DNA of 64,000 nucleotides from an uncultured Caulobacterales bacterium (GCA_938009235.1 CALLIK010000010.1:1-64000), one strand, 5' to 3'. Shown: positions 35,613 to 46,579, counted from the first letter of the stretch. Notes: generated by a model from the letters alone, not told the origin. Made by a program: numbers and translations.

Positions 35613-36593
35613 TCAGAGACTTCCGCGTAAAAGATGGTCGACCCCAATTAGGGCGAACATAGCAAAGAGATAAATGATCGAAAAGGCAAAGAGATTCCGC
35701 GCGTCACGGTCGCCTTTTTGAACCTCGTAAAGGCTCTCGGGTTGAACTTCGTCCTTTTCGCCTGCGCGCGAACGCCAAACTTTGAAGGTCAATGCCACGA
35801 AAGCCACGTTCAACAAAAACGCACCAAAAGCATATATAGACCCGCTCAGACCTGTCACGACGGGCGCAGCAGCGACAAAGGCCAAGGCAATCGAATAAGC
35901 AAACATTTGATTTTTTGTAGACTTTGGTCCTGCGATATTCGGCATCATTGGAATACCGACGCGACCATAATCACTTAATTTATAGAGTGCGAGCGCCCAG
36001 AAATGTGGAGGCGTCCAGATAAAGATTATCAAAAATAGAATTGTGCTGTCGAGCGTGACAGTTCCCGTAACGGCTGCATATCCGATCATCGGCGGGAGAG
36101 CGCCAGGCGCGCCGCCAATAACGATGTTCTGCGGCGTGCGGCGCTTGAGCCACATCGTGTAAATCACGACATAGAAGAAGATGGTGAAAGCCAGTAATCC
36201 TGCGGCCACGTAATTCGTTGCCAAGCCGAGCATCCAGACGGAAACAGCGGACAGTAAAAACCCAAATGTTAGGGCCGTACTCGGAGCCATAACCCCGCGA
36301 GGCAGTGGCCGTTTTTTCGTCCGTGTCATCTGCGCATCAATATCGGCGTCATACCACATGTTCAGTGCGCCTGACGCGCCTGCGCCGACCGCAATACAGA
36401 AAATAGCCATGACGGAATTATAAAGCGGCAAAGACCCCGGTGCGACCAAGAGGCCAATCACAGCCGTAAAAATCACGAGACTCATGACCCGTGGCTTCAT
36501 CAGCTGAAAGAAATCACGCGGGCCCGCCAAGGACAAACCTGCCCCGATTTGTGCTGCAGGTTTATCCGCAGGGATATGTGTGTCTGTGCTCAT
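35613..36593 (-). CDS. ctaB: Protoheme IX farnesyltransferase (heme O synthase)
   Basis: A 326-residue UbiA-family prenyltransferase with about nine helices. It attaches farnesyl to heme b to form heme O, the precursor of heme a. The allylic diphosphate-binding motif is NMWYDADIDAQMTRTKKRPLP-like (here near 85-105) and a second acidic/basic loop reads YGRVGIPMMPNIAG. It lies upstream of ctaG. Confidence 0.95.
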   Translation of the reverse strand: MSTDTHIPADKPAAQIGAGLSLAGPRDFFQLMKPRVMSLVIFTAVIGLLVAPGSLPLYNSVMAIFCIAVGAGASGALNMWYDADIDAQMTRTKKRPLPRGVMAPSTALTFGFLLSAVSVWMLGLATNYVAAGLLAFTIFFYVVIYTMWLKRRTPQNIVIGGAPGALPPMIGYAAVTGTVTLDSTILFLIIFIWTPPHFWALALYKLSDYGRVGIPMMPNIAGPKSTKNQMFAYSIALAFVAAAPVVTGLSGSIYAFGAFLLNVAFVALTFKVWRSRAGEKDEVQPESLYEVQKGDRDARNLFAFSIIYLFAMFALIGVDHLLRGSL

Positions 36594-36654
36594 CAGAGTG
36601 CATATCGTCCAAAACGACGAGACTCACAAGAGCCTATGAAAATTTGCCGCAGTT

Positions 36655-37038
36655 TCACGGTACATAAACAAAACCGACATCGAAACTGAACGATGAATCC
36701 GCAGGTTTCACCTTAGCACCTAACACTAAGTCAGAAACCACCACTTCTGCATCGACATACAGATCAATAAGTACGCTCCACCCCTCGTCTTCATATCTAC
36801 AAATTGAAGTCGTCCATGTGTCTGGCCCAAGCGAAACCTTTGAAGCAGGATAACCTTGAATTTGGTAAAGGCTTGTTTCGATAGCTTTGTCGTCGAAAGT
36901 AACATTACCCATTACATCTATTTCTCGGCGCTGGTTTGAAGACATCAACGCATTAATGATAAGTCTGAAAGTGTCTCGCCAAACTGTCGGGACAGCGCGC
37001 TCATCATCAAAATTATAACTTACAGGGACCTGCTTCAT
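36655..37038 (-). CDS. Hypothetical protein inserted between ctaB and ctaD
   Basis: A 127-residue soluble protein with no signal peptide, mostly beta by composition and acidic. I do not recognise the family. It sits between the ctaD terminator (37052-37082) and ctaB and has no counterpart at this place in most alphaproteobacterial cox clusters. It may be an acquired gene. Confidence 0.55.
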   Translation of the reverse strand: MKQVPVSYNFDDERAVPTVWRDTFRLIINALMSSNQRREIDVMGNVTFDDKAIETSLYQIQGYPASKVSLGPDTWTTSICRYEDEGWSVLIDLYVDAEVVVSDLVLGAKVKPADSSFSFDVGFVYVP

Positions 37039-37051
37039 AATTCCTCATAAC

Positions 37052-37082
37052 AAAAAAGCCGCTCCAGATGGAACGGCTTTTT
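37052..37082 (-). terminator. Rho-independent terminator of ctaC-ctaD
   Basis: AAAAAGCCG and CGGCTTTTT form the stem, extended by TCC/GGA, with a four-base loop and T-runs on both sides. It separates ctaC-ctaD from the downstream hypothetical gene and ctaB. Confidence 0.85.
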
Positions 37083-37103
37083 CTATTTCAAGTTCTGCGG
37101 AGC

Positions 37104-38765
37104 TTAGTGCTCGGCATTGTCCTCGATGCGAGGTAATGTATTGAACTGATGATATGGCGGCGGAGAGGACAATGTCCATTCCAGCGTCGTTGCGCCTTCA
37201 CCCCAATAATTGTCGCCAACCTTTTTGCGCTGAACGACCAAAGATACAAATAGCATAGCAAAGAAGAAGCCAACACCTACGAGCGTGATTTGTGCGCCGA
37301 AGGAAGACACTTGGTTCCAGATCGCAAACTCTTCAGGATAATCGATATAACGACGCGGCATACCGTTCAAACCCAAGAAATGTTGTGGGAAGAAGATCAC
37401 GTTCACGCCAATAAAGAAGAACCAGAAATGGGCGCCCGCTAACCACTTGTTATACTGCACACCGAACATTTTACCGAACCAATAGTAGAAGCCAGCAAAG
37501 ATACCGAAGACCGCGCCCATCGACAGAACGTAATGGAAATGGGCTACAACATAATATGTATCATGAAGATAAGCATCCACGCCTGCGTTCGCGAGCATAA
37601 CACCCGTCACGCCGCCAACGACGAACAAGAAGATAAAGGCCAAAGCCCACTGCATCGGAATAGAGAAGCGAATAGAGCCGCCCCACATTGTTGCAAGCCA
37701 TGAGAAAATTTTAACACCCGTTGGCACCGCAATCACGAGGGTCGCCGCGAGGAAGTAAGCTTTCAAGTTCACATCCATACCAACAGTATACATGTGATGC
37801 GCCCATACAACGAAGCCAACGACGCCAATCGCGACCATCGCATAGGCCATTCCAAGATAACCAAAAATTGGCTTCTTAGAAAATGTCGAGATGATGTGAG
37901 AGACAATACCAAAGGCAGGCAAGATCATGATGTAAACTTCAGGATGACCGAAGAACCAGAACAAATGTTGGAACATCTGTGGATCACCGCCGCGTGCAGG
38001 ATCAAAGAAGCCTGTACCGCCAGCAATTCTGTCTGTGAATAACATAAAGAGGGCCGCTGCGAGAACAGGAAGAGCTAAAAGAAGCAAGAACGCTGTCACA
38101 AGAACAGACCATGCAAACAAAGGCATCTTATGAATTGTCATGCCAGGGGCACGCATATTCAAGATTGTCGTGATGAAGTTAATCGCACCAAAGATGGATG
38201 AGAAACCAGCCGCAAGAAGACCAATAATAATGAAGTCAAATGCAGGACCAGGATGACCTGTGGTCGAGAGCGGTGGGTACATGACCCAACTCCCCCCGAA
38301 TCCATTGGTCGCCACATCATACCCTTCCGTGGCGGTGCCGGGCATCACAAAACTTATGAGCAGACAGATCAATGCTGTAGGTAAGAGCCAGAACGACAAG
38401 TTGTTCATACGCGGGAACGCCATATCTGGCGCGCCGATCATAATCGGAACGAACCAGTTACCAAATCCACCAATCAATGCGGGCATCACCATAAAGAAGA
38501 TCATGATTAGACCATGCATAGAGACATAGACGAGATACTGATGCTCACTGTCGAACACATCAATACCAGGCGCGGCCAATTCCATCCGCATCATATAAGA
38601 CAGGAAGCCCCCGATCAGACCAGAAATGATACCAAAAATCAGATAAAGCGTACCGATGTCTTTATGGTTGGTTGAATAGAACCAACGCTGAAAGAATTTA
38701 GGCTTGTCATCATCCGCATAGCCTGATGGCTCTACAGAAATATTTTCTCCAGGGAGTGCAACCAT
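37104..38765 (-). CDS. ctaD: Cytochrome c oxidase subunit I
   Basis: A 553-residue catalytic subunit with twelve helices, holding heme a and the heme a3-CuB centre where oxygen is reduced. Copper and heme histidines are visible in [15 protein letters not shown] (Tyr-His crosslink region), [12 protein letters not shown] and [12 protein letters not shown]. The N-terminal [20 protein letters not shown] is the family start. It follows ctaC by 11 bp. Confidence 0.97.
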   Translation of the reverse strand: MVALPGENISVEPSGYADDDKPKFFQRWFYSTNHKDIGTLYLIFGIISGLIGGFLSYMMRMELAAPGIDVFDSEHQYLVYVSMHGLIMIFFMVMPALIGGFGNWFVPIMIGAPDMAFPRMNNLSFWLLPTALICLLISFVMPGTATEGYDVATNGFGGSWVMYPPLSTTGHPGPAFDFIIIGLLAAGFSSIFGAINFITTILNMRAPGMTIHKMPLFAWSVLVTAFLLLLALPVLAAALFMLFTDRIAGGTGFFDPARGGDPQMFQHLFWFFGHPEVYIMILPAFGIVSHIISTFSKKPIFGYLGMAYAMVAIGVVGFVVWAHHMYTVGMDVNLKAYFLAATLVIAVPTGVKIFSWLATMWGGSIRFSIPMQWALAFIFLFVVGGVTGVMLANAGVDAYLHDTYYVVAHFHYVLSMGAVFGIFAGFYYWFGKMFGVQYNKWLAGAHFWFFFIGVNVIFFPQHFLGLNGMPRRYIDYPEEFAIWNQVSSFGAQITLVGVGFFFAMLFVSLVVQRKKVGDNYWGEGATTLEWTLSSPPPYHQFNTLPRIEDNAEH

Positions 38766-38776
38766 TGTTCTATCTC

Positions 38777-39703
38777 CTACTTCTGAGCCGCGGATTGACC
38801 GCTGCCCATTGAAGTGGTGTTGAGTGCGAGTGAACCTTTGACGGTCTTCTCAGTTATATATTGCTTATATTGAGCAGGAAAAACGCCGTCATTCGCGACC
38901 CAAGCCGCATAAGCCTCTTTGGAAACAACCTGAACTTCGATCGGCATGAAGTAATGTTTAATGCCGCAAATCTCTGAACACTGTCCATAGAACGTGCCTT
39001 CACGCGTTACGCGGAACCAAGTTTCGTTGATGATACCCGGTACAGCATCCATTTTGATACCGAAGCTTGGAACAGTCCAGCTGTGCATATTATTCAGGGA
39101 TGTCACTAATACTTTTACATTCGTATCAACAGGCACAACCAAAGCGGCATCCGTGACGAATAAATATGGTAAGTCCAGTGTATCTGCAGTGGCTTTATCC
39201 AATGGGTTAGAAATAATCTCTTCGACATTTTCAGCGTCTGGATAGCTGTATGACCAGTTCCATGTATTGCCGACAGCTTTGACCGTCATTTCAGTCTCAG
39301 GCAGTTTATCTTGGAAATAGAGAAGCTGCATGGAAGGTACCGCGATGAATAGCAGGACCAAAACCGGTGCAATGGTCCAAACCACTTCGAGGAGCACATT
39401 GTGAGATGTCTTGGATGGAACTGGGTTCGCTTTCTCGCGGAAGCGGATCATGATGAAGACCATAAGCGCCATCACAAGAGCGGTAATCCCTGAAATCCAA
39501 TAGAACACCATGTTGTGAACCGTGGTCAGATTTTCCATAACAGGCGTCGCCGCCGCTTGGAGGAAGTAACCGCCATCTGTGGGCATTCCCATTCCACGTT
39601 CGCCGCCAAGGCCAACCGTGACGAGACCAATAAAGGTCACTAGAGCCACAATAACCGCTAAAACTGCGGCAATGATTGTCGTGTTATTACGTGGAGACTT
39701 CAT
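38777..39703 (-). CDS. ctaC: Cytochrome c oxidase subunit II
   Basis: A 308-residue subunit with a signal sequence, two membrane helices and a periplasmic cupredoxin domain. The CuA ligands lie in [19 protein letters not shown] (C-x3-C-x3-H-x2-M), with WxWSY ([11 protein letters not shown]) as the electron entry patch. No heme c motif follows, so this is the aa3 type without a fused cytochrome. Confidence 0.96.
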   Translation of the reverse strand: MKSPRNNTTIIAAVLAVIVALVTFIGLVTVGLGGERGMGMPTDGGYFLQAAATPVMENLTTVHNMVFYWISGITALVMALMVFIMIRFREKANPVPSKTSHNVLLEVVWTIAPVLVLLFIAVPSMQLLYFQDKLPETEMTVKAVGNTWNWSYSYPDAENVEEIISNPLDKATADTLDLPYLFVTDAALVVPVDTNVKVLVTSLNNMHSWTVPSFGIKMDAVPGIINETWFRVTREGTFYGQCSEICGIKHYFMPIEVQVVSKEAYAAWVANDGVFPAQYKQYITEKTVKGSLALNTTSMGSGQSAAQK

Positions 39704-39914
39704 CCGGTCCTCTTTAACATCATCGGGAGGTAGTAAAGTCCACTCGCCCGCTAAGAAATTCTATAGACAACAGAGTTTGAATTGTCTGTAAAGCAATCCA
39801 GCGCCTTTTGTCGCATTTGGGCGGTTGTCTATAGCGAGATAGACCTTAGATAAAGTCCTATAACAGTGAAACTCGCAATGTTTTGTCGCGGATTTACGGG
39901 CTTTGAAAGTTTGC

Positions 39915-41330
39915 ATGACCGATTTTGTATTTGATGACAGTGCCTTGGAAGCCGATAAGGCACAAGAACAGCTGAATGAAACCCTACGCGGAGCGGATGA
40001 TGGAGAGCTATTTGTAGAGCGCTCTGCCTCCGAATCGCTCACATTTGATGATGGGCGACTGAAAACTGCTAATTTCGATACGTCTCGCGGTTTTGGCCTG
40101 CGGTGCGTTGCAGGGGAAACCTCTGGCTTTGCACAATCAACTGAGCTTTCATCTGGCGCACTCGCGCGAGCCGCCAGTGCCGTCAGTCTCGCCAAGCAAG
40201 GCTATGATGGAACAGCTGCCGCAGCGCCTCGCCGCACAAATACATCACTTTATCCCGACATTGACCCCGTCGCCTCCCCTGGGTTTGGCGTGAAGGTCGA
40301 GCTTTTGCAGGAAATTGATGCCTTTTGCCGCGCCCTTGATCCACAGGTCGTTCAGGTCACGGCCTCCATGAGCGCGAACCGCCGTGCGGTTTCTATCCTT
40401 CGGGCGGGCGGCGAACGCTACGATGACATTCGCCCTCTCGTGCGGCTAAACATTATGATCACAGCCGAAAAAGGCGGCCGCCGCGAAACTGGCTTTGCCG
40501 GTGCAGGCGGACGCGAAGCCTATGATGGATATATCCAACCTGACTTCTGGAAGCCCTTAGCCATCGAAGCTCTGCGGCAAGCGAAAGTAAATTTGGAAGC
40601 CGTCCCTGCGCCCGCAGGACAAATGGATGTCCTGCTCGGACCAGGCTGGCCAGGCATTTTGCTTCACGAGGCGATGGGCCACGGCCTTGAAGGTGACTTT
40701 ATTCGTAAAGGCACATCGGCTTTTGCAGGTATGTTAGGGGAACGCGTCGCATCCCCAGGTGTTACCGTAGTAGATGATGGCTCAATCGCAGGACGGCGCG
40801 GCAGCCTGACCATTGATGACGAAGGCACGCCGACAGGCCGCACTACTCTGATTGAAGACGGCATTCTTGTCGGCTTTATGCAGGACCGCCAGAACGCGCG
40901 CCTTATGGACGTCGAGCCGACGGGAAATGGTCGCCGCGAGAGCTTCGCCCATTCGATCATGCCCCGAATGACAAATACATTTATGTTAGGCGGGCAGCGC
41001 GACCCCGCCGAAATGCTCGCCGAACTAGACGACGGCATTTACGCCACGAATTTTGGCGGCGGGCAAGTCGATATCACGAGCGGGAAATTCGTCTTTCAAT
41101 GTACCGAAGCCTACCGCGTTAGGAACGGCAAAGTCGGCGAACCGCTCAAAGGCGTCACGCTTATTGGCGACGGCCCAACGGTCCTCACACAAATTCGTCA
41201 CGTCGGAAATGATATGGCGCTCGACCCTGGCATCGGAGTTTGCGGCAAAGCAGGCCAAGGCGTGCCCGTCGGCGTTGGACAACCTAGCCTCTATGTCGAG
41301 AACCTAACCGTTGGCGGAAGTGCGGTTTAA
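39915..41330 (+). CDS. tldD: TldD metalloprotease
   Basis: A 471-residue zinc protease that works with TldE/PmbA on small peptides and modified peptides. The start is the ATG at 39915; a TTG at 39903 is also in frame. The metal motif LLHEAMGHGLEGD (HExxxH) lies near 250-262, in the normal place. No tldE partner is nearby, as is usual. Confidence 0.95.
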   Translation: MTDFVFDDSALEADKAQEQLNETLRGADDGELFVERSASESLTFDDGRLKTANFDTSRGFGLRCVAGETSGFAQSTELSSGALARAASAVSLAKQGYDGTAAAAPRRTNTSLYPDIDPVASPGFGVKVELLQEIDAFCRALDPQVVQVTASMSANRRAVSILRAGGERYDDIRPLVRLNIMITAEKGGRRETGFAGAGGREAYDGYIQPDFWKPLAIEALRQAKVNLEAVPAPAGQMDVLLGPGWPGILLHEAMGHGLEGDFIRKGTSAFAGMLGERVASPGVTVVDDGSIAGRRGSLTIDDEGTPTGRTTLIEDGILVGFMQDRQNARLMDVEPTGNGRRESFAHSIMPRMTNTFMLGGQRDPAEMLAELDDGIYATNFGGGQVDITSGKFVFQCTEAYRVRNGKVGEPLKGVTLIGDGPTVLTQIRHVGNDMALDPGIGVCGKAGQGVPVGVGQPSLYVENLTVGGSAV

Positions 41331-41703
41331 GACACCAACATATCTGAGGTGGTGGCAAATCCGCCCAATTGATTTCGGACTCCTTCTCTTTCCGATCATC
41401 GTGGACCGCATTCTCGTGCGAATTCTTTGGATTGTTGCTACGATAATGACAGATGGCAATGACGTTCCAATGTCATTTGCTTTGGATGAAACTTATTCTG
41501 GAATACACGCCCCTAGCACACTGAAGCATATTATCGTTCTGGGCTGGGTTTTGCTCGGCGTTGCTGCGCTATCCGCAGGTTTGGAGCGTTGCTATAAATG
41601 GCCCAAAGCCGCCTTCATATTTTTGACACTCGTAGCTCTTATGTGGCTTATGACGACAAATGCGCTTTGGCTGTATGAGCCTTATTTAGCGGCTCGCCGC
41701 TAA
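41320..41703 (+). CDS. Small membrane protein downstream of tldD
   Basis: A 127-residue protein with three hydrophobic helices (FGLLLFPIIVDRILVRILWIV, then near 68-86 and 97-117). The GTG at 41320 overlaps the end of tldD; a TTG at 41311 is also possible. I do not recognise the family. Translation is probably coupled to tldD. Confidence 0.55.
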   Translation: MRFKTPTYLRWWQIRPIDFGLLLFPIIVDRILVRILWIVATIMTDGNDVPMSFALDETYSGIHAPSTLKHIIVLGWVLLGVAALSAGLERCYKWPKAAFIFLTLVALMWLMTTNALWLYEPYLAARR

Positions 41704-41826
41704 CCCAGCTGCGTTCAAACACGAACACAATCTAAACCCTTTTCACAGCTTTCTAAAATCTTGCTCGCACGCGGCTCATCTTTCCTACATATAGTCGTAA
41801 AGCACGAAACCTATTGGAGTACGAAT

Positions 41827-42519
41827 ATGGCTATGAATATGATGGACATGATCTTGAGCGCGGCAGGCGGTCAGGCTCCGCAACAAATTGGCAATCAATT
41901 CGGCCTCAATCCACAACAGAGCCAAAGCGCAATTGCGGCCCTCCTGCCAGCGATTTCGTCAGGTTTGAAAAACAATGCGGGATCACCACAAGGTCTTGCT
42001 GGTCTTCTTGGCGCGCTACAAAATGGCGGCCACGATCAATATCTTGAAAACCCAACGAACCTCGGACAACCCGCAGCGGTAGCTGAAGGCAACGGCATTC
42101 TGGGTCACTTATTTGGATCAAAAGATGTTAGCCGCGCCGTCGCAGGACGCGCAGCCGAACAATCTGGCGTATCAGCTGACATCTTAAAGAAGATGCTGCC
42201 GATGGTCGCGATGATGGCGATGGGTTCACTTGGCAAACAAACGAATGGCGCAGGTATGTTCAACGCGGGCGGCGGCATGAAAGGCATGTTGGCGCAAATG
42301 GCGGTTCAACAAGTCATGGGCGGCGGCGCGTCTAAAGGCGGCCTCGGCGGCCTACTCGGTGGATTGCTCGGCGGCGGCGCACAGCGTCAACAACGCCAGC
42401 AAGTTCAACAAGCCAACCAAGCGCATCAGCAAGGTCTCGGCATGTTAGGCTCCATGCTCGACGCAGATGGCGACGGAAGTTCTATGGATGACATCCTTGG
42501 CATGTTGATGAAGCGCTAA
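41827..42519 (+). CDS. DUF937-family protein
   Basis: A 230-residue protein from the ATG at 41827, preceded by GGAG at 41816-41819. The N-terminal region (MDMILSAAGGQAPQQIGNQFGLNPQQSQSAI) and the ALLPAISSGLKNN repeats match DUF937. The C-terminal half is very glycine-rich (GGLGGLLGGLLGGG) with a Gln-rich stretch, then a DADGDGSSMDDILGML end that resembles a calcium-binding loop. The function is unknown. Confidence 0.8.
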   Translation: MAMNMMDMILSAAGGQAPQQIGNQFGLNPQQSQSAIAALLPAISSGLKNNAGSPQGLAGLLGALQNGGHDQYLENPTNLGQPAAVAEGNGILGHLFGSKDVSRAVAGRAAEQSGVSADILKKMLPMVAMMAMGSLGKQTNGAGMFNAGGGMKGMLAQMAVQQVMGGGASKGGLGGLLGGLLGGGAQRQQRQQVQQANQAHQQGLGMLGSMLDADGDGSSMDDILGMLMKR

Positions 42520-42565
42520 GGCGCACAACACATGTCCGCCCCGTAAGGCGCAGACAACACCTAAT

Positions 42566-42597
42566 AAAAAAGCCCGCTCAAATGAGCGGGCTTTTTT
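42566..42597. terminator. Bidirectional terminator between DUF937 and POT genes
   Basis: A perfect 15-bp stem (AAAAAAGCCCGCTCA with its complement) around an AA loop gives a T-run on both strands, fitting the convergent genes. Confidence 0.9.
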
Positions 42598-42644
42598 ACT
42601 TATTTAGAGGCATTCAAACTAATGCCATTTGATAGCAGCCGTGT

Positions 42645-44237
42645 TTACGACTTGCCTTCAACTTCTACAGCACTGGAGGCTTCACGAGCATAGTAATCTT
42701 CCATGTCACGTTCCAACGTATCAAGATGCATCAGTTTCTTCACTAGAGGGGAGACAACGATCAAGCCAACACCTGCGACGACTGCCATCCAACCAACTTT
42801 AGAATAAACATCTAGGACTTGGCCTTCGCCTCCGCCGATTGTCATTTTCGCGATCTGAGCGGCAACGAAGTTACCTGCAGCTGACGATATGAACCAAGCG
42901 CCCATAACCAAACCTGCCATCTTTGGAACAGAAAGGCGTGTCATGGCGGATAGACCAACAGGTGACAAACAAAGCTCACCCATCGTGTGCAAGAGATAGA
43001 TCAAGAAGATGAACATCACTGGCGTCAGATTCGACCCCGCCGAAGTTGCACCCCAAACGAGTACCAAGAAACCGAGACCCAATTGGATGATACCCATACC
43101 AAATTTAGCAGGCGCACTTGGCTCCAAACCGCGTTTTGCAAGCCATATCCAAAGCGCCGCAAATAATGGCCCTAAGACAATAATATACATCGCATTCAGT
43201 GATTGGAACACAGACGCGACAACTTCTTGTCCCATGAATGTACGATCAACTTCACGATCCGTATAAAGGTTAAGTGATGAACCGGCTTGCTCAAACAAGG
43301 CCCAAAACAGAACCTGAATAGAAATCAAGAACAGCGCCGCAAAGATACGGTTTCGCGGATGCGGCGGTAACGTAACAACTGAGCGAATAATGATGTAAAG
43401 GAATGTCGCGATAAAAGCTGGCCACAGAATATAACCCACAATTTTATAATCACCAATTGCCATCCAGATGACAAATACAGCTGCAAGCGTACCTAAGTAA
43501 ATCAACCACTCTGTCGACAGTCCAGCAAACCGCTTCTTAGCCAGTAGCGTAGGATTAGGAGGTTCGCCCGCACCGTTGAGCAAAGGTTTACCCCAGACAA
43601 AGACAACGAGACCTGCCAGCATACCAATGCCTGCGAGACCAAAACCATATTTCCAACCGAATGTTTCGCCAAGATAACCTGAGATCAACGCACCCGCAAA
43701 GGCGCCTAAGTTGATACCCACGTAGAACAAAGTGAAAGCACCGTCTCGGCGTTCATCCGTTTTTTCGTAAAGCTCACCCACAATAGCTGAAATATTAGCT
43801 TTCAAGAAGCCTACACCCGCAATGATAAAGGCAAGGGACATATAGAAAATGCTCATGATCGTTCCGTCACGATCAGCCGCATTCACGACAGGTTCGCCTT
43901 CGATAGCCATGCCAAGATGACCGATCACAAGTAACACAGCGCCCCAAAGAACCGCCTTGCGTTGTCCTAAGAATTGGTCAGCTAACATGCCGCCAATAAC
44001 GGGCGTTACATAGACCAATGTCGTGTAAGCCCCATAAATTCCGTAGGCTTGTCCGTCTGTAAACAAGAAATGCTTCGTTAGATACAAGATCAACAATGCG
44101 CGCATGCCGTAATATGAGAACCGTTCCCACATTTCAGCGAAAAATAGAACGTATAGTCCTTTTGGATGATTGCGCATCTGATAGAGCGCAATCGCAACGC
44201 CAACCAATGCGATGGCCGACAGGATCAAATATAACAT
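42645..44237 (-). CDS. POT-family proton-coupled peptide transporter
   Basis: A 530-residue major-facilitator protein with 12-14 helices. The signature E-x-x-E-R-F is in FFAEMWERFSYYGMRALLILYL near 33-54, and the second signature is FTLFYVGINLGAF. POT carriers import di- and tripeptides. It is transcribed alone, with a terminator downstream. Confidence 0.93.
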   Translation of the reverse strand: MLYLILSAIALVGVAIALYQMRNHPKGLYVLFFAEMWERFSYYGMRALLILYLTKHFLFTDGQAYGIYGAYTTLVYVTPVIGGMLADQFLGQRKAVLWGAVLLVIGHLGMAIEGEPVVNAADRDGTIMSIFYMSLAFIIAGVGFLKANISAIVGELYEKTDERRDGAFTLFYVGINLGAFAGALISGYLGETFGWKYGFGLAGIGMLAGLVVFVWGKPLLNGAGEPPNPTLLAKKRFAGLSTEWLIYLGTLAAVFVIWMAIGDYKIVGYILWPAFIATFLYIIIRSVVTLPPHPRNRIFAALFLISIQVLFWALFEQAGSSLNLYTDREVDRTFMGQEVVASVFQSLNAMYIIVLGPLFAALWIWLAKRGLEPSAPAKFGMGIIQLGLGFLVLVWGATSAGSNLTPVMFIFLIYLLHTMGELCLSPVGLSAMTRLSVPKMAGLVMGAWFISSAAGNFVAAQIAKMTIGGGEGQVLDVYSKVGWMAVVAGVGLIVVSPLVKKLMHLDTLERDMEDYYAREASSAVEVEGKS

Positions 44238-44500
44238 AGAACCCCCTTTAGTTTTGTTTTTATGTCGAGGCTGTCTGGCTTTTGCCTATGCAGTCCCTCA
44301 ATCTTGACACCCGCTTTGGCATAGGCTCCATCACGACGCAACTTAGAGCCTGATATCTTGTATCAAAAAATTCAATTACAATACTGTACAATAATGTGAA
44401 CGATTGCGATGAACGTTAGGGTAGACTAGACCTTATATTTAAGTCATTTCTCGAAACTTGGATTGACTGAGTCGTGGGTGACTCGAATGAGGGTTGGGCG
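44238..44500. other. Gap between the divergent POT and receptor genes
   Basis: About 260 bp with no gene. It is AT-rich around 44355-44395, where ACAATA occurs twice in ACAATACTGTACAATA. Promoters for both neighbours must lie here; no -35/-10 pair is clear. Confidence 0.5.
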
Positions 44501-46579
44501 TTGAAACGCATTTTTTTGACATCATGCCTGCTATCTGCGGCTTACAGCTTCATAGCTACGCCAGCCTTAGCGCAAACAGCGCTATCGCCGACTTCCGTAC
44601 AGCTTGAAACAACCGATAAAACATACACACCTGATTACTTCACGCAATTTGCTCCGCAAACGGCAGCCGATATGGTTGCACGCTTACCGGGGTTCGAAAT
44701 TCGCGGTGACGAAGGCGAAGAACGCGGATTCGGGCAAGCCTCGCTTAACATTCTTATCAATGGTCGGCGACCTTCGTCCAAATCCTCTGGTGCAAATGAG
44801 ATTTTGGGCCGTATTCCAGCCGGCAATGTGACGCGCATCGAAATCCTCGATGGCGCAACCCTCGATATCCCAGGACTATCAGGTCAGGTTGCGAATATCG
44901 TGGCACAGACCGGTGAGCTATCTGGTAGTTGGGATTATGCAGTTCGATTTGAAAAAGGCTCCCAACCACAACTCGGCGATGCCAATCTGAATTTCTCAGC
45001 CAAGTCTGGACAGATAGAAGCTGTTGGCAGTGTAAATTTAGGGCAGTTCATTTTCACAGAAGATGGCGACGAAAAATTCTTCGACGTGGATGGGAATATT
45101 ACGCAAAATCGTGAAGAGAAAATCGGCTTCAACTTACAGCTTCCAAGCGCCAACCTAAACCTTACATGGCTTCCTGATAATGGGCACATCGCAAATTTGA
45201 ACGTGTCGGCAGGAAGAGAAAATAGAAATACCGATTTAAGCGAAACGTTCCTTGATCTGACAGACAGCGCACAGTCGGGTTCATCCTTTGCAACAAATGG
45301 GGAAGACCGAACGACGTATGAAGTCAGTGGTGATTATAGTTTTGATGCGCGCCTTTTGGGACAAAACGGGCAATTAAAACTCATCGCCTTGCACAGTGGC
45401 GAGGACTTTGACTTTGTTAGTCGTTTTCTTTTTGACGATGGTGCGCCGGGACAAACGGCTTCATTATTTATCCGCAATGACAAAGAACGCGAATATATTG
45501 GACGCGCAGAATATAGCTGGAAGACAGGACAAACATCAGATTGGACCGCGTCATTCGAAGCGGCCCTCAACTCTTTGAAGTCCAATACGGCGTTCTCAGT
45601 GGATGAGTTCGCATATGATCCAGAGTTTGCAGAGGTCGAAGAAAGCCGCCTTCAAGGCAACCTCTCTCGCGGGTGGGCCCTGAATGATCGCACAAACCTG
45701 CAGGCATCGATCGGATCCGAGTATTCCGTCATTGATGTGAAATCCGATGATTTGGAATCTCAAAAACTCTTCCGCACCAAAGGCCTTCTTAGCGCATCTT
45801 ACAAAATAGACGACACATGGACGCTTCGTGGGCAAATTGAACATAGTGTTGGACAGCTTGATTTTGACACCTTTGTTTCGACGGTTAGCCTAGCAGAAGG
45901 CACCGCCAGCCAAGGGAATAATGAAATTTTTCCAGAGCAAAGCTGGGAAACAGAACTTGAAATACAGAAACAAAACCCAACGGGATTGTCTGGCAGAGTC
46001 ACGTTGTTTTATGACATCATTGAAGATCCGATTGAGACATTGCTGTTCATCGATGACGAGGGAAACATCACGCAAGGCGATGGGAATTTGGATACAAATG
46101 CGCAAGTATACGGTATTGAAGGTAATCTAACTTGGGTTTTGGATGATATCTTGAAGGGCTTACGTCTCTCTGCTGAAGGAACACTTGCAGACAGCTCCGT
46201 AAAAGACGTCATCACAGCCCAAAACCGCGCCAGAAATAGACAGCCCCTCTGGGAGTATGATTTAGAGGCTCGGTGGGATATTGATGGGACTCAATTTGCA
46301 ATTGAAGCAGAAGTTGAACAAAGCAAACTTTCGGATCTTTTTCGTATCGATGAAATCGTGCGGAATGACTTAATCAGGCCTGAAATTGAACTCGCAGCCA
46401 TTCACAAAGACTTACTTGGAATGCAATGGACTATCAAAGTCCAAAACATCATAGACTTTGAATTCAAGCGTCAACGCAGTGTGTTTGATGAAACCAGAAA
46501 CGGCGAACTAATACGCCATGAACTGACTCGCCGCCAACGCGGTCAGCGTATATCCCTAGAGGTCACAGATACATTTTAG
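44501..46579 (+). CDS. TonB-dependent-receptor-like outer-membrane protein
   Basis: A 692-residue protein. The TTG at 44501 is preferred: GAGGG lies at 44489-44493 and a signal peptide follows (MKRIFLTSCLLSAAYSFIATPALAQ). A plug domain follows (ADMVARLPGFEIRGDEGEERGFGQASLNILINGRRPS, then IPAGNVTRIEILDGA), after which a long beta-barrel ends in the aromatic VTDTF. No clear TonB box is visible. The substrate is unknown. It is convergent with gshA, with a 4-bp overlap at the stops. Confidence 0.85.
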   Translation: MKRIFLTSCLLSAAYSFIATPALAQTALSPTSVQLETTDKTYTPDYFTQFAPQTAADMVARLPGFEIRGDEGEERGFGQASLNILINGRRPSSKSSGANEILGRIPAGNVTRIEILDGATLDIPGLSGQVANIVAQTGELSGSWDYAVRFEKGSQPQLGDANLNFSAKSGQIEAVGSVNLGQFIFTEDGDEKFFDVDGNITQNREEKIGFNLQLPSANLNLTWLPDNGHIANLNVSAGRENRNTDLSETFLDLTDSAQSGSSFATNGEDRTTYEVSGDYSFDARLLGQNGQLKLIALHSGEDFDFVSRFLFDDGAPGQTASLFIRNDKEREYIGRAEYSWKTGQTSDWTASFEAALNSLKSNTAFSVDEFAYDPEFAEVEESRLQGNLSRGWALNDRTNLQASIGSEYSVIDVKSDDLESQKLFRTKGLLSASYKIDDTWTLRGQIEHSVGQLDFDTFVSTVSLAEGTASQGNNEIFPEQSWETELEIQKQNPTGLSGRVTLFYDIIEDPIETLLFIDDEGNITQGDGNLDTNAQVYGIEGNLTWVLDDILKGLRLSAEGTLADSSVKDVITAQNRARNRQPLWEYDLEARWDIDGTQFAIEAEVEQSKLSDLFRIDEIVRNDLIRPEIELAAIHKDLLGMQWTIKVQNIIDFEFKRQRSVFDETRNGELIRHELTRRQRGQRISLEVTDTF

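Noticed and set aside
44304-44309. TTGACA as a -35 element for the outer-membrane receptor
   Set aside because: No acceptable -10 lies 16-18 bp downstream.
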